DNA of 64,000 bases from Hymenobacter jejuensis (GCF_006337165.1 NZ_CP040896.1:3906001-3970000); one strand, 5' to 3'; shown: positions 26,305-36,431, counted from the stretch's first letter. Translations and numbers: made by a program. The notes: generated by a model from the letters alone, not told the origin.

Positions 26305-28386
26305 TTATTTTTCTTCCACAATCTGCATGCCCCAGGGCGCCAGTTGCAACTGCTGGTTTTTGGCGATGGCAGCGTTGGAGAACAGCTCTTTGCCAGCGCC
26401 GTAGGGGTACGGCACCGAGCCCGGCTCGGCAGAGTAGTTGAAGTAATAATGCACCGTTTTCTTCTGCTGATTCACACCGGATTTGGTGATGAGCGGAAAC
26501 CGAATAGCCTGGTCAGGGCCCCAGAGATCGGCTTTTTTCACGGCATCGGCGACTATCTTTTCCGTTACTGCGGTGCTCGTTCCGCAGCCTATGTAAGTAG
26601 CCAAGCCCTTGCCGTAGCGGTTTTCGGTGATGGCGGCGTACTTGCCCCACACCGGGTGATCGTAGGTGGCCAGCACCTTTGCCGTGGTCGGTGTGAGCAG
26701 CTCCATCCAGGTCGTAACACGGTTATTTTCAGCGCCTACCTGATACGGATCGCCTTTCAACGCCACCTTCACGGGAATGGTAAACTGGCTGAAACTCACC
26801 CCGCAGGCTTCCGTGATAACGCCCGGTTGCCGCGTGGTGCGCACCTTCACGTTTTCGTCGGAGAAACCGCTTTTGTACGTGTACACTACATGGCCGCCGT
26901 TCTGCACAAAGCGGTTCATTCGCTCCAGCAAGCTATTCGGGGCCGCGTATAAAGCAGGCACAATCAGCAGCTTATAACTTTCCAGGTTGGTGCTGGACGG
27001 GTCCACGAAGTCGCAGCCCACGTTCTGGCGGTACAGCGCGTCGTAGAGCGGCCGCAACACGTCGTTGTAGGTTTCTCGCGTACCCCAGCCAAACCCGAAC
27101 CACTTAAAAGCCGTTAGGGCTTCGTTGCTGAAGAGAATAGCTACCTTGTTGGTTTTCTGGAGGTTAACCAAATGCGAGCCGAGTCGGTTGAAATCCTGCC
27201 CGATGGTTTTGGCTTCGTCGTAGGTTGGGTTCGGCTCGAAGTCGTGGCTGAGCAAGCCCTTCCAGTAGGTTTCGGCCGAGTTGTGAATGGAGTGCCAATG
27301 CCAGTATTCCAGCATGTTAGCCCCCGAGGCCAAGTGGCTGAATGCCTGCAAGCGCAGCTGCCCAGGGTAGGGCACCCACTGCGGAAAGCCCTGGGCTTCG
27401 GTTTCCAGCACCAAGTAATTCTGGCCGCCCTTCATGGAGCGCGTCACGTCGCCACCAAAGGAAATTTCGGTGCCTGTAAGCTGGTCCTGGCTGGGATGGT
27501 AGATGTCGATGCCAGCTATGTCGAGCGCTTTGGCCGCCGCAAAATGATCCACATCGGGCTGAATACCAAAGGAATAGCCCCGCCAATCTAAGTCAAAGTT
27601 CTGGGTGATAAACTGGTTCGGCTTCTTGTACTCACGCACGATGCCGGCCTGCCAAGCCAGGTAATCCGTCACCAGCTGGCGCTGAAACTTAGAAAATTCG
27701 CTGCCCAAGCTGGCGTTAATGGTGCCCACCGTAGACGGAAAATCTTCCCAGCTGTTGATGCGGTTGCTCCAGTAATCCAGGCCGTAGGCCTTGTTGATGA
27801 CGTCCAGGGATTTGTACTTGGTCTGCATGTACTGCACAAACAGCTTCTGCACCGCCGGCCCCACGGTGTTGTAAGCTTTAGTCTCATTATCAACCTGATA
27901 GCCTATGATGGCCGGATGGTTTTTGACGTGTCCCAGCATCGCCCGAATCACCAACTCAGCATGGCGGCGGAAGTCAGGATTGGTGATGTCCATATTTTGC
28001 CGCGCACCATATTGGTTTTGCCCAGTGGGCGTGATAGCCAGCACCGCCGGGTATTTGCGCACTAGCCACGTGGGCACGGCGTACGTAGGCGTACCAATAA
28101 TTACTTGAATATCAGCCTTGTGCATGGCGTTGAGCACGCGGTCGATGTGCGAAAAATCGAACACGCCTTCCTGCGGTTCCACCGTGCTCCATGTCGATTC
28201 GGCAATGCGCACCACGTTGATGCCCGCCGCTTTCATCATCTGCACGTCCTTGTCGAGGCGCTCGTAGGGCATGTACTCGTCGTAGTAGGCCACGCCGTAT
28301 AGTAGCTTTTTTTGCTTAGGCATTTGTGCCACAACGCTTTGGGCCAGCGCGATCAGAAGCAACAAGACAAGGAGCAGTCGATTCAT
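26305..28386 (-). CDS. GH42 beta-galactosidase, exported
   Basis: 693 residues, ATG at 28386, with a signal peptide (MNRLLLVLLLLIALAQSVVAQ). Retaining enzyme of family GH42, which releases terminal beta-galactose (some act on alpha-arabinopyranose). Domains: TIM barrel about 25-410 with KLLYGVAYYDEYMP, the acid/base Glu168 in YQVDNETK and the probable nucleophile Glu328 in LVLETEAQG; a Rossmann-like trimerisation domain about 415-620 (KVAILFSNEALTAF, LLIVPALYAA, GGHVVYTYKSG); and a small C-terminal beta domain. Family members in other bacteria are often cytoplasmic, so the clear export signal here fits a periplasmic oligosaccharide-trimming role. It precedes GH31 and follows a GH3 gene with a hairpin between. 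Confidence 0.9.
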   Translation of the reverse strand: MNRLLLVLLLLIALAQSVVAQMPKQKKLLYGVAYYDEYMPYERLDKDVQMMKAAGINVVRIAESTWSTVEPQEGVFDFSHIDRVLNAMHKADIQVIIGTPTYAVPTWLVRKYPAVLAITPTGQNQYGARQNMDITNPDFRRHAELVIRAMLGHVKNHPAIIGYQVDNETKAYNTVGPAVQKLFVQYMQTKYKSLDVINKAYGLDYWSNRINSWEDFPSTVGTINASLGSEFSKFQRQLVTDYLAWQAGIVREYKKPNQFITQNFDLDWRGYSFGIQPDVDHFAAAKALDIAGIDIYHPSQDQLTGTEISFGGDVTRSMKGGQNYLVLETEAQGFPQWVPYPGQLRLQAFSHLASGANMLEYWHWHSIHNSAETYWKGLLSHDFEPNPTYDEAKTIGQDFNRLGSHLVNLQKTNKVAILFSNEALTAFKWFGFGWGTRETYNDVLRPLYDALYRQNVGCDFVDPSSTNLESYKLLIVPALYAAPNSLLERMNRFVQNGGHVVYTYKSGFSDENVKVRTTRQPGVITEACGVSFSQFTIPVKVALKGDPYQVGAENNRVTTWMELLTPTTAKVLATYDHPVWGKYAAITENRYGKGLATYIGCGTSTAVTEKIVADAVKKADLWGPDQAIRFPLITKSGVNQQKKTVHYYFNYSAEPGSVPYPYGAGKELFSNAAIAKNQQLQLAPWGMQIVEEK

Positions 28387-28434
28387 CTACCTAAAGTCAA
28401 GGACAGAAATTGGTGACAGCGTGTCAAAACCGAA

Positions 28435-28474
28435 AAGCACGTCACGCTGAGCGCCGCAAAAGCGTGACGTGCTT
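28435..28474 (-). terminator. Hairpin between GH3 and GH42
   Basis: AAGCACGTCACGCT pairs perfectly (14 bp) with 28461-28474 across a 12-nt loop, 9 nt after the GH3 stop. The T-run is poor, so it may attenuate rather than stop transcription into the GH42 gene. Confidence 0.6.
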
Positions 28475-28483
28475 AATTGTTGC

Positions 28484-30757
28484 TTACAGCGTTACGTTGC
28501 CCGTCAGGCGAATATCGCGGGAGGAACTGCCGACCAGCACGTCGAACTTGCCCGGCTCCAGTACCCACTGCTTTTTGCCTTCGTCATAATACTGGAACGC
28601 ATTGGTGTCCAGCGTCATCGTCACCGTTTTGGATTCGCCGGGTTTTAGGAATACTTTCTGAAAGGCCTTCAATTCCTTCTCCGGGCGCTTGACGGCGGCT
28701 TGCTCGTCCTTCACATACACCTGCACCACTTCGGCGCCGGACGTTTTGCCGTTGTTGGTCACGGTCAGCTTTACGGTGGCGTTTTTGGTGCCCGGCGTTA
28801 CACTTAAACCGCTGTATTTGAAGGTGGTGTAGCTCAAGCCGTGGCCGAAGGCAAATTGCGGCGCGACTTTGTAGGTGTCGAAGTAGCGGTAGCCCACGAA
28901 AATGTCGTCTTTGTAAGTCTGCTTCAGCGGGTTACCGGGGGTGCTGGGGTATTCGCCCAGTTTCATGGCAGGCGAGTCTTCCAGCTTCACGGGGAAGGTG
29001 AAGGGCAGCTTGCCCGACGGGTTTACATCACCGAACAGGATGTGTGCCAGGGCGTTGCCGCCTTCCATGCCGGGATACCACGCCTCCACAATGCCCTTGG
29101 CCTGCCCGGCCCACGCCGACACGTCAATCGGGCCACCGCCCAGCAGCACGACCACCGTATTGGGGTTGGCAGCCAGCACGGCCTGAATCAGTTCGTCTTG
29201 GCCGAACGGCATCTTCATGTCGGGCTTGTCGAACCCTTCGGCGTCGTAGGCATTGTCGCCCCATTTGCTGTAGTCGTAGCCGTGGGTCGAGCCGCCCACG
29301 ATGATGGCCACGTCGGCGGCTTTGGCAGCCGCAACGGCTTGGGCAATCATCTGTGGGTCAGCCTTTTGGTTGCGTGCAATTTTGTAGCCCTGAGCATAGG
29401 TGATGTTTGCCTGGCTGCCTAATTCCGTTTTGAGACCCTGCAACGGCGTGATTTCGTACTTGGCCTTCAGCTGCGAGCTGCCGCCGCCCATGGAATTTTC
29501 GCGGGTGGCGTTTTCGCCGATCACGGCAATAGTTTTCACCGTCTTTTTGAGGGGCAGAATGCCGTCGTTTTTGAGCAGCACAATGCCTTCTTCGGCCACT
29601 TTCAAGGCGGTGGCCTGGTGCTCTTTGGTGTTGTAAGCGCCGGGCTTGCGCTTGGCGCCGTCCAGCATATTGGTGGCGTACATCACCCGCAGAATGCGGC
29701 GCACTTTGTCGTCTACCAAGGGCACCAGCTTCGGGTCTTTCTTAACGGCGTCCAGGGCGGCATCGGCGAGGTAAAAGCGGTCGTAAAGCGACCGGTTGGC
29801 GGAAGGCCCGCCCGTGGCTGCGCTCTGGTCTACGTTGCCGTACATCAAGGACAGGTCGGTGCCCATTTCCAGATCGGTGCCGTTGCGCAGGGCATTCATG
29901 GTGTTATGCACGGATCCCCAGTCGCTTATAACCAGGCCTTTGAAACCCCATTCGCCCTTCAGAATGTCATTCATCAGGTAAGCGTTCTCGGTGGCATAGG
30001 TACCGCGAAACTTGTTGTACGAGCCCATCAGCGTGTACACGCCCGCTTCCTGCACGGCGGCTTTGAAGCCTGGCAGGTAGATTTCGCGCAGCGCCCGCTC
30101 GCTCATGTCCACGTCGATGTCGTTGCGGTGCTCTTCCTGGTTGTTGGCCGCGTAATGCTTCACGCACGCCGAAACGCCCTGATCCTGAACGCCTTTGATG
30201 TAGCCGACTACCATCTTCGAAATGAGGTAGGGGTCTTCGCTCAGGTACTCGAAGTTGCGCCCGTTCAACGGCGCGCGCACGATGTTGATGCCCGGCCCCA
30301 AAATAATGTCTTTGCCCCGGAAAGCGGCCTCACTGCCCAGTACCGTGCCGTAAGCGTAGCCCAACTCCGGATTCCAGGTGGAGGCCAGCGTGTTGTTGGT
30401 GGGCAGGTAGGTGCCGGCGTCGTTGGCGTCTTTGACGCCCTTCCAGTCGCGTCCCTGCTCGGGGCGCACGCCGTGCGGGCCGTCGGAAGTCATGATTTCG
30501 GGAATGCCCAGGCGCTTGATGCCGCCGGCCGCGAAAGCCGAGTTGGCATGCAGCATCGCGATCTTTTCTTCCAGCGTCATCTTCTTGATGAGCGCATCGA
30601 TTTTGGCGTCGTTGGCCGTGAGCGCAGCCTGTTTGTTTTGCGAAGCAGGAGCTTTCGTTGGTACCGCAGGCTTGCTTTGTGCCGTGCAAAAGCTCAGGGT
30701 CGCGTAAAAGAAGGTGGTGCCCAGCAAGGCTGCCAAGCGAGGGGTGGGAAGAAACAT
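28484..30757 (-). CDS. GH3 beta-glucosidase (BglX-like), exported
   Basis: 757 residues from the ATG at 30757, with a signal peptide (MFLPTPRLAALLGTTFF, cleavage near FCTAQ) and an Ala/Lys-rich linker. N-terminal TIM barrel with SDGPHGVR, GRNFEYLSEDP, KHYAANNQE, and the nucleophile Asp279 in VISDWGS. Second alpha/beta sandwich with the acid-base region DAEGFDKPDMKMP and GGGPIDVSAW, then HGLSYTTF and a fibronectin type III-like end. GH3 enzymes of this shape remove terminal glucose from beta-linked oligosaccharides; some act on xylosides. It is one of two GH3 genes in the locus; this one follows GH30 after 53 nt. Confidence 0.92.
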   Translation of the reverse strand: MFLPTPRLAALLGTTFFYATLSFCTAQSKPAVPTKAPASQNKQAALTANDAKIDALIKKMTLEEKIAMLHANSAFAAGGIKRLGIPEIMTSDGPHGVRPEQGRDWKGVKDANDAGTYLPTNNTLASTWNPELGYAYGTVLGSEAAFRGKDIILGPGINIVRAPLNGRNFEYLSEDPYLISKMVVGYIKGVQDQGVSACVKHYAANNQEEHRNDIDVDMSERALREIYLPGFKAAVQEAGVYTLMGSYNKFRGTYATENAYLMNDILKGEWGFKGLVISDWGSVHNTMNALRNGTDLEMGTDLSLMYGNVDQSAATGGPSANRSLYDRFYLADAALDAVKKDPKLVPLVDDKVRRILRVMYATNMLDGAKRKPGAYNTKEHQATALKVAEEGIVLLKNDGILPLKKTVKTIAVIGENATRENSMGGGSSQLKAKYEITPLQGLKTELGSQANITYAQGYKIARNQKADPQMIAQAVAAAKAADVAIIVGGSTHGYDYSKWGDNAYDAEGFDKPDMKMPFGQDELIQAVLAANPNTVVVLLGGGPIDVSAWAGQAKGIVEAWYPGMEGGNALAHILFGDVNPSGKLPFTFPVKLEDSPAMKLGEYPSTPGNPLKQTYKDDIFVGYRYFDTYKVAPQFAFGHGLSYTTFKYSGLSVTPGTKNATVKLTVTNNGKTSGAEVVQVYVKDEQAAVKRPEKELKAFQKVFLKPGESKTVTMTLDTNAFQYYDEGKKQWVLEPGKFDVLVGSSSRDIRLTGNVTL

Positions 30758-30806
30758 TCGGATTGGGTTAGAATGAATAGAGGGCCACATCAAAGTTGCC
30801 TTCGAT

Positions 30807-30832
30807 GTAATTATTTGATTATCAATGTGTTA
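30807..30832. repeat. Dispersed AT-rich palindrome, copy 7 (overlaps a coding end)
   Basis: TAATTATTTGATTATCAATGTGTTA with the exact core at 30815-30825. The last codons and the stop codon of the GH30 gene lie inside it (LIIK-stop). Confidence 0.7.
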
Positions 30833-32295
30833 AACGAGTCGGGTTTGAGAGTGGGCGCCAGCGTCTGCTTGCCTACTTTCAGCCGCAGGACGCGGTCTTG
30901 GTTGCTGTCGTTTTGCGCCACGACTACCACGCTTTTGTCGAGGTTCTGAAAGGCCAGCAAGTTGGTGAAAGCGCCGCTGGTAGTCAGGCGTTTGGCACCG
31001 GGCTTCACGTAGTGGCTCAGGTGCTTGAGCAGGTAATATTCGTAGTTGAACTGGTAGGTTTTAGCGGCTTCATCGACGGTGACCAGCGAGTTTTGGCTCC
31101 ACCCCCACCGGCTGACGCCGCCTTTTTTCAGCGAGATATTCCAGTACATGTAGGCATTGGCACCGCTGCTGAGGTAATGCTTCATCAGCGACCACGTGTA
31201 CACGCAGTACTTCCAGTCGTTTTTGCCGTCGCCGCATTCTTGCTCCGACTGGTACAGCGTCAGGTTGGGGTAGCGCTCGTGGATGCCGGCAATGGCCCCT
31301 TTGCCCGCCCACTGAAAACCAACACCCTTGATGTATTTGCCGCTGCGCGGATCGTGCAAAACAGTGTCAACCAAGGCTTCTTTGGCGCGCTCCATGGTCC
31401 CGAAAAACACATCGACCTTTCGCTGCTGCATCTGCGGCCCCAGGAAGCCCACGAAGCGCGCCAACCCCGTGGCCGTCCAGGTGCAGCTCGGAAACACCTG
31501 GGCCGAGTTGAATTCGTTTTGGGGCATCACCATGCTCACCCCAATGCCTTTTTTCTGATACGCTTCGATGAACTTAGCAAAGTATAATGCGTAGGCAGTG
31601 AAGTACTTATCTTCCTGTACGAACATATTAGTGCCTTCCTTGCCGGCTTGTTCCGGCTTGAGGCCGTTGTCGGCCAGGGTGGGCATCATCTGGCGGTACT
31701 CGGGTTTTACCTCGGCAGCCGCATAGTGCTTATTATACTTCATCCACGTCGGCGGGCTCCAGGGCGAAGCCCACACCTTCAGCTTTGGGTTGTACTGCTG
31801 CGCGCTTTTGATGAACGGAATCAGCGTTTGCTCGTCGTTGGCGATGCTGAAATGTTCGAGGGCAAAATCGCCGGGTGTTTCGTCGTACGAATACCAGTCG
31901 CGCGAAAAGTCGTTGGCCCCAATGGGCATTCGGCAAATGGTGAAGTTGGCGCCCACGCCCGGTGCAAACAGCTCACGCACAATGTGTTCGCGGTCGGCTT
32001 TGCTAAGCGCACTCAGCGACGTCCAGCCCAGCTCATTGAAGCAGGCGCCAAATCCGTCGATGGTCTGCAAGGGCTGCGCAACGTTGATCTCGGCATCGGT
32101 AGGGCCGGTGGCCGCCGCGGTTTGCAGTCCTTTCTGCTCTACCCAACTTGCTGTGGGCGTAGTGGTTACCCATTCCACGCGCGTTTGGGCCATGGCCGCA
32201 GTATTTAGCAGTACAGCCGCGCCAGCTACCACTGCCATTTTCAGAAGGTGCGCGGGCGCGGAATTACATCTCACGAACTCTCGGGAGCGGGTCAT
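30811..32295 (-). CDS. GH30 family glycoside hydrolase, exported
   Basis: 494 residues from the ATG at 32295; signal peptide around HLLKMAVVAGAAVLLNTAAMAQ. Family GH30 retaining enzyme (beta-1,6-glucanase, beta-glucosidase, xylanase or glucosylceramidase depending on subfamily). Catalytic residues: acid/base Glu261 in MPQNEFNS and nucleophile Glu351 in YQSEQECGD. Also typical are TIDGFGACFNELGW at the start of the barrel and KVWASPWSPPTWMKYN. The C-terminal beta-sandwich ends with FNTLIIK. The overall pattern is nearest to subfamilies acting on beta-glucose linkages, but the exact subfamily cannot be fixed by eye. Third enzyme of the locus; the esterase gene lies 59 nt upstream. Confidence 0.88.
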   Translation of the reverse strand: MTRSREFVRCNSAPAHLLKMAVVAGAAVLLNTAAMAQTRVEWVTTTPTASWVEQKGLQTAAATGPTDAEINVAQPLQTIDGFGACFNELGWTSLSALSKADREHIVRELFAPGVGANFTICRMPIGANDFSRDWYSYDETPGDFALEHFSIANDEQTLIPFIKSAQQYNPKLKVWASPWSPPTWMKYNKHYAAAEVKPEYRQMMPTLADNGLKPEQAGKEGTNMFVQEDKYFTAYALYFAKFIEAYQKKGIGVSMVMPQNEFNSAQVFPSCTWTATGLARFVGFLGPQMQQRKVDVFFGTMERAKEALVDTVLHDPRSGKYIKGVGFQWAGKGAIAGIHERYPNLTLYQSEQECGDGKNDWKYCVYTWSLMKHYLSSGANAYMYWNISLKKGGVSRWGWSQNSLVTVDEAAKTYQFNYEYYLLKHLSHYVKPGAKRLTTSGAFTNLLAFQNLDKSVVVVAQNDSNQDRVLRLKVGKQTLAPTLKPDSFNTLIIK

Positions 32296-32354
32296 GTAAC
32301 GAGCGGGTTGACGGTCAGAAAAAGAAAGCTGGGGCACTGGACCTCGTTAATGGC

Positions 32355-33998
32355 CTATTTTGTAACTAATTGATCCAGAAACAGATAGCGGGCGCGGTTT
32401 GGCTCTTGCTCAGCGCGAGGCGTCACATCGAGGCGCATCACCTGGGCGTCGGTGCCGGCTTTGGTAGCGGGCCAGTTGGGCAGCCCGGCACCATTGGGGT
32501 TTCCAGATTTGATGAAGTTGGCAAAGTAGCTCTGCATCGCTTCCGACACTTTCTGGTCTTCGGGCGTCCAGGCGTACACTTTATTGGTCGAGAGGTTGCC
32601 CAAGGCGTATTCGATCTCGGCCGAGTGCACAGCTCCGCGGGCAGGCGGCGCCTTAGGAGCCGATTCGGGTTGTTTGACCACGCCGCCCGCTAAGCCAGCC
32701 GTAGCATTGCCCATTTCGGGCGTCATGGCTGGGCGGGGCCGGGCATAGAGGTAGCGGTACACTGGCTGGCCACCCGTTTGGGCTTGCATATCGGCCCATT
32801 TCCAGGTGCTGTAAGCAATGAAGCGGTCGCCGGCCAGGTCAGTAGCTGCTTGTTCGGCCTCTTGCGCCGTGGTGCTGGGGTACAGCTTCAGGACTTCGGC
32901 AGCGCGCTCACCGTACAGCTTTTGTACGGCTTTAGTGAAGTTTTCAGGAGTCGGCTGATCGGGGCCAAACAGTGCCTGGAAAGACATTTCCTGCGAATTC
33001 CAGCCCACCAGCAGCGGCACGCGCGCCTGCCGACCCGCCTCAAACGTGGCCGTAGGCTTTTCCGTGAAAAAGTAGCCGTCAAGAGTAGGAGCGAAGCGCT
33101 GGGTTCCGGGCTTGCCCGTTGCTTCCAGCAATTGCTGGGCGGGCAGTGCACGTAGTGCCGCCAACGAATTGGCGCCTAAGCTGGTAGCGAACGCTACGCC
33201 GCTTTTCTCAACTTCGGCCAAGGGCAAAGGTCCGAAGCCGGTGTTGAGCATCGAGCCGCTTTCGCCGATGGCGCGGGCAAACAGGCTTTTCGACAGGGGC
33301 GAAGCCATCTGGGCGCTCACCGACATCGAGCCAGCCGATTCGCCGGCAATGGTCACCTTTTTGGGGTCGCCGCCGAAAGCCGCGATGTTTTGCTGCACCC
33401 AACGCAACGCCGCGCTTTGGTCCAGAAAACCGTAGTTGCCAGACGCGTGGTGCGGCGATTCCTTGCTTAGTTCGGGGTGGGCCATAAACCCAAATACGCC
33501 GAGCCGGTAATTGACCGTTACGGCCACAATGCCGCGTCGGGCCATGCTTTCGCCGTCGTAGCGCGGCTCGGAGCCGTCGCCGGCCACAAAGCCGCCGCCG
33601 TAGAAATACACCAGCACGGGGAGTTTTTCCTGAGCGGTTTTGGCTGGCGTCCAGACGTTTAGGTAAAGGCAATCCTCGCTCACGCCGTTGGAGCGAAAGT
33701 TCATGTCGCCAAACAAGGGGAGCTGCATGGCCCGCGGTCCAAACTGCTTGGCTGGCCGCACGTTCGTCCAGCTTTTAACCGGCTGCGGCTCCCGCCACCG
33801 CAAATCTCCCACGGGCGGCGCGGCGAACGGAACGCCCTTAAATTCCCGAATGCCGCTGGCGGCGGTGGTGCCTTCCAGCACCCCATTGGCTGTTTTTACT
33901 TGGTTGATAGTCAGAGATTTGCTGGGTGTATTTTTCGTTTGGGCTGCCGCGGGCACTAGCTGTACAGCCAAAAGCGCTAGGATCAAGTAGAATTTCAT
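32355..33998 (-). CDS. Type-B carboxylesterase, exported
   Basis: 547 residues, ATG at 33998, signal peptide MKFYLILALLAVQLVPAAAQ. Alpha/beta hydrolase of the para-nitrobenzyl esterase/cholinesterase type: RWREPQPV, the oxyanion GGGF in VYFYGGGFVAG, nucleophile Ser221 in GESAGSMS, with QNIAAFGGDP just before. The acid and His of the triad fall near EIEYALGN towards the C-terminus. In sugar loci such enzymes remove acetyl or other ester groups from polysaccharides, though the true substrate is unknown. It sits 24 nt after GH3 and is read in the same direction, so co-transcription is very likely. Confidence 0.9.
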   Translation of the reverse strand: MKFYLILALLAVQLVPAAAQTKNTPSKSLTINQVKTANGVLEGTTAASGIREFKGVPFAAPPVGDLRWREPQPVKSWTNVRPAKQFGPRAMQLPLFGDMNFRSNGVSEDCLYLNVWTPAKTAQEKLPVLVYFYGGGFVAGDGSEPRYDGESMARRGIVAVTVNYRLGVFGFMAHPELSKESPHHASGNYGFLDQSAALRWVQQNIAAFGGDPKKVTIAGESAGSMSVSAQMASPLSKSLFARAIGESGSMLNTGFGPLPLAEVEKSGVAFATSLGANSLAALRALPAQQLLEATGKPGTQRFAPTLDGYFFTEKPTATFEAGRQARVPLLVGWNSQEMSFQALFGPDQPTPENFTKAVQKLYGERAAEVLKLYPSTTAQEAEQAATDLAGDRFIAYSTWKWADMQAQTGGQPVYRYLYARPRPAMTPEMGNATAGLAGGVVKQPESAPKAPPARGAVHSAEIEYALGNLSTNKVYAWTPEDQKVSEAMQSYFANFIKSGNPNGAGLPNWPATKAGTDAQVMRLDVTPRAEQEPNRARYLFLDQLVTK

Positions 33999-34022
33999 GC
34001 GGAGGGAGTTACCGGAGGGAGT

Positions 34023-36431
34023 TTATTTTTGAGAGAGTTTCATTTCGGTGATTGGCGCCTGCGGGGCCAGCAGTTTGTGGGCTTTTTCGGCTACCAGCGC
34101 CTTGGGCACTGCAAATGAAGCCGTCTGCTTGATATTCAGCGAAGAGGCGCCCACTTTCACCTTGTACGTACCCGCATCGGCCACCCAACTCGAGGTAGCC
34201 GTATCGAAAGACGCCAGGTCGGCAGTAGTCAGGGAAAAGGTAAGTGTTTGTGATTGAGATGGTTGCAAAAGACCGGTTTTGGCAAATCCTTTGAGCTCGC
34301 TTTCCGGCTTTTCGAGCTTGCCGGAAGGAGCCGTAAGATAGAGCTGCACGACCTCTTTGCCCGCCACCGGGCCGTTGTTGGTTACGGTAACAGTGGCCGT
34401 CATCTTGCCGGCAAAAGTCGGGGCGCTCAACTTCAGGTTGCTGTAAGCAAATGTGGTGTAGCTCAGGCCATAGCCAAATTCGTAGGCGGGCTTCACCTGG
34501 AACGTGTTGTAGTAGCGGTAGCCGACGTAAATGCCTTCTTCGTAGGTATTTTCGGAGGGCGCGCCCGTGAGCGAATTGCCGCTTGCTTGCCCGGTGCTGG
34601 CCAATAAGCGGCCCGGAAAGTCTTTGCTGTAAGGCACATCATCATACTTCGCCGGGAAGGTTGTGGCAAGCTTGCCCGAAGGCGCCACGGTGCCGCGCAG
34701 CACGTCGGCCACGGCGTTGCCGCCTTCCTGGCCGGGCTGCCATGCCAGTAAAATGGCGTCGGCTTGGTCGCGCCAACTGGCTACTTCGATTACGCCGCCT
34801 ACGTTAAGCACCACCACCATTTTTTTGCCTTGGGCATGAAAGGCCGTGGCTACTTGCTTGAGCAACGCCTGTTCGGCCGCCGAGAGCGTAAAGTCATTTT
34901 CCACCTTGCGGTCGCCGCCTTCGCCAGCGCTGCGGCCAATAGTAACCAAGGCTACATCGGCAGCCTGGGACTGCTGGGTAAGCAGGGAAGCATCCACGGG
35001 CATCTCGGCAATGACGGGCGCGGGGTCCAGTAACCCTTTGGTTTTGGGGAGTTTAGCTTTTTCGCCCTTTATATATTGCCCGTACGCCTGCGTTAGCGGC
35101 GCGTTCACGATGAGGCCGGCGTTGGTAAGTCCTTGCGCTATCGAGATGGTGTAAGCGCGGTTGACGTCGCCGCTGCCCGTGCCGCCGGCAATGAGGTTGT
35201 AAGAGGTATTGCCAAACAACGCCACTTTTCGGCCTGCGGCTAGCGGCAGCGTTTTGCCTTCGTTGCGCAACAACACCATGCTTTCGGCAGCGGCTTGGCG
35301 GGCCACGGCGGCATCAGCTTTTAGGTTGGGCTGACTCGTGTATTTAAGGCCCTTAAACGTAGGCGATTGTAACACCAGCGTCAGCACGCGCGCTACGTTG
35401 GCATCAATCTGAGCAGTAGTTAGTTGGCCGCTTTTTAGGGCAGCTAATACTGCCTGGGTTTGGGCCGTAGTGCCGGGCATGAGCAGGTCGTTGCCGGCTT
35501 GTAGCTGCGCAACGGGGTTTTTGCCGCCGTACCAGTCGGTCATGACCAAGCCCTTGAAGCCCCACTCGCCGCGCAGCAGCGTCGTGAGCAGATCGCGGCT
35601 TTGGGAAGTGTACGTGCCGTTGACGAGGTTGTAAGACGACATAACCGTCCAGGGTTGCGCCTTGCGAACCACAATCTGGAAGCCTTTGAGGTAGATTTCC
35701 CGCAGGGCGCGCTCGCTCACCTTGGAGTTGAGCTGCATGCGGTTGAACTCTTGGTTGTTGACGGCAAAGTGCTTGACGGACGTGCCCACCCCGTTGGATT
35801 CGATGCCGTTGACCATCGCCGCTGCGATGTTGCCAGCCACGACGGGGTCTTCGGAATAATACTCGAAGTTGCGGCCACCCAACGGGTTGCGATGAATGTT
35901 CATGCCCGGCGCCAGCAGCACGTCGATGCCGAAGTCACGTACTTCGCTGCCAAATGCTACGCCGACTTTGCGCACGAGCGTCGTGTCCCAGGAAGATGCC
36001 AGCAGCGTTGCCACCGGAAAAGCTGTGGCGTAATAGGTTTTGGTGCTGTCGCCGCCCCGAATGGGATCGATGCGCACGCCCGCGGGCCCGTCGGATAAGG
36101 TCAGCGACGGAATGCCCAGCCGCGCAATGGCGTGCGTGCGGCCTGCCGCGCCGGGTATTTTTTCGGGTACTTTCCGGTCCTCGGGGTCGGAAGGCGGCAG
36201 AATGCCCTCCGGGAAGCCCGCAGGGTAAAAACCCATCCCGACCACCAGTTTTACCTTCTCTTCGGGCGTGAGAGCCGCGATTACTTCCTTGAGGGGGGCT
36301 TTGCCTAATTGAGGCGCGGTCTGGGCTTGTGCTGAGGCCAAAAAACTGCTGCACAACAGGCTACACGTGGCAAAGGTGCGGAAACGGGAGGCGTTTGAAG
36401 CGGCAAGCAAAAGGGAAATTTTTATTTTCAT
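34023..36431 (-). CDS. GH3 beta-glucosidase, exported, second copy
   Basis: 802 residues, ATG at 36431; signal peptide about 1-37 (CSLLCSSFLASAQAQ). N-terminal barrel: SDGPAGVRID, GRNFEYYSEDP, KHFAVNNQEFNRM and the nucleophile Asp299 in VMTDWYGG. The sandwich domain has GRSAGEGGDRKVENDF, which carries the acid/base Glu, followed by VLNVGGVIEV and WQPGQEGGNAVADVL. The FnIII-like domain begins near YGLSYTTF. A C-terminal tail of about 40 residues (KALVAEKAHKLLAP) is longer than usual. It differs enough from the other GH3 to expect a different specificity. It is the first enzyme gene after SusD, with a strong hairpin in the 143-nt gap. Confidence 0.92.
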   Translation of the reverse strand: MKIKISLLLAASNASRFRTFATCSLLCSSFLASAQAQTAPQLGKAPLKEVIAALTPEEKVKLVVGMGFYPAGFPEGILPPSDPEDRKVPEKIPGAAGRTHAIARLGIPSLTLSDGPAGVRIDPIRGGDSTKTYYATAFPVATLLASSWDTTLVRKVGVAFGSEVRDFGIDVLLAPGMNIHRNPLGGRNFEYYSEDPVVAGNIAAAMVNGIESNGVGTSVKHFAVNNQEFNRMQLNSKVSERALREIYLKGFQIVVRKAQPWTVMSSYNLVNGTYTSQSRDLLTTLLRGEWGFKGLVMTDWYGGKNPVAQLQAGNDLLMPGTTAQTQAVLAALKSGQLTTAQIDANVARVLTLVLQSPTFKGLKYTSQPNLKADAAVARQAAAESMVLLRNEGKTLPLAAGRKVALFGNTSYNLIAGGTGSGDVNRAYTISIAQGLTNAGLIVNAPLTQAYGQYIKGEKAKLPKTKGLLDPAPVIAEMPVDASLLTQQSQAADVALVTIGRSAGEGGDRKVENDFTLSAAEQALLKQVATAFHAQGKKMVVVLNVGGVIEVASWRDQADAILLAWQPGQEGGNAVADVLRGTVAPSGKLATTFPAKYDDVPYSKDFPGRLLASTGQASGNSLTGAPSENTYEEGIYVGYRYYNTFQVKPAYEFGYGLSYTTFAYSNLKLSAPTFAGKMTATVTVTNNGPVAGKEVVQLYLTAPSGKLEKPESELKGFAKTGLLQPSQSQTLTFSLTTADLASFDTATSSWVADAGTYKVKVGASSLNIKQTASFAVPKALVAEKAHKLLAPQAPITEMKLSQK

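Noticed and set aside
29618-30949. 443-codon plus-strand frame opposite GH3
   Set aside because: Shadow of the GH3 gene, no recognisable domain and overlapping two real genes.
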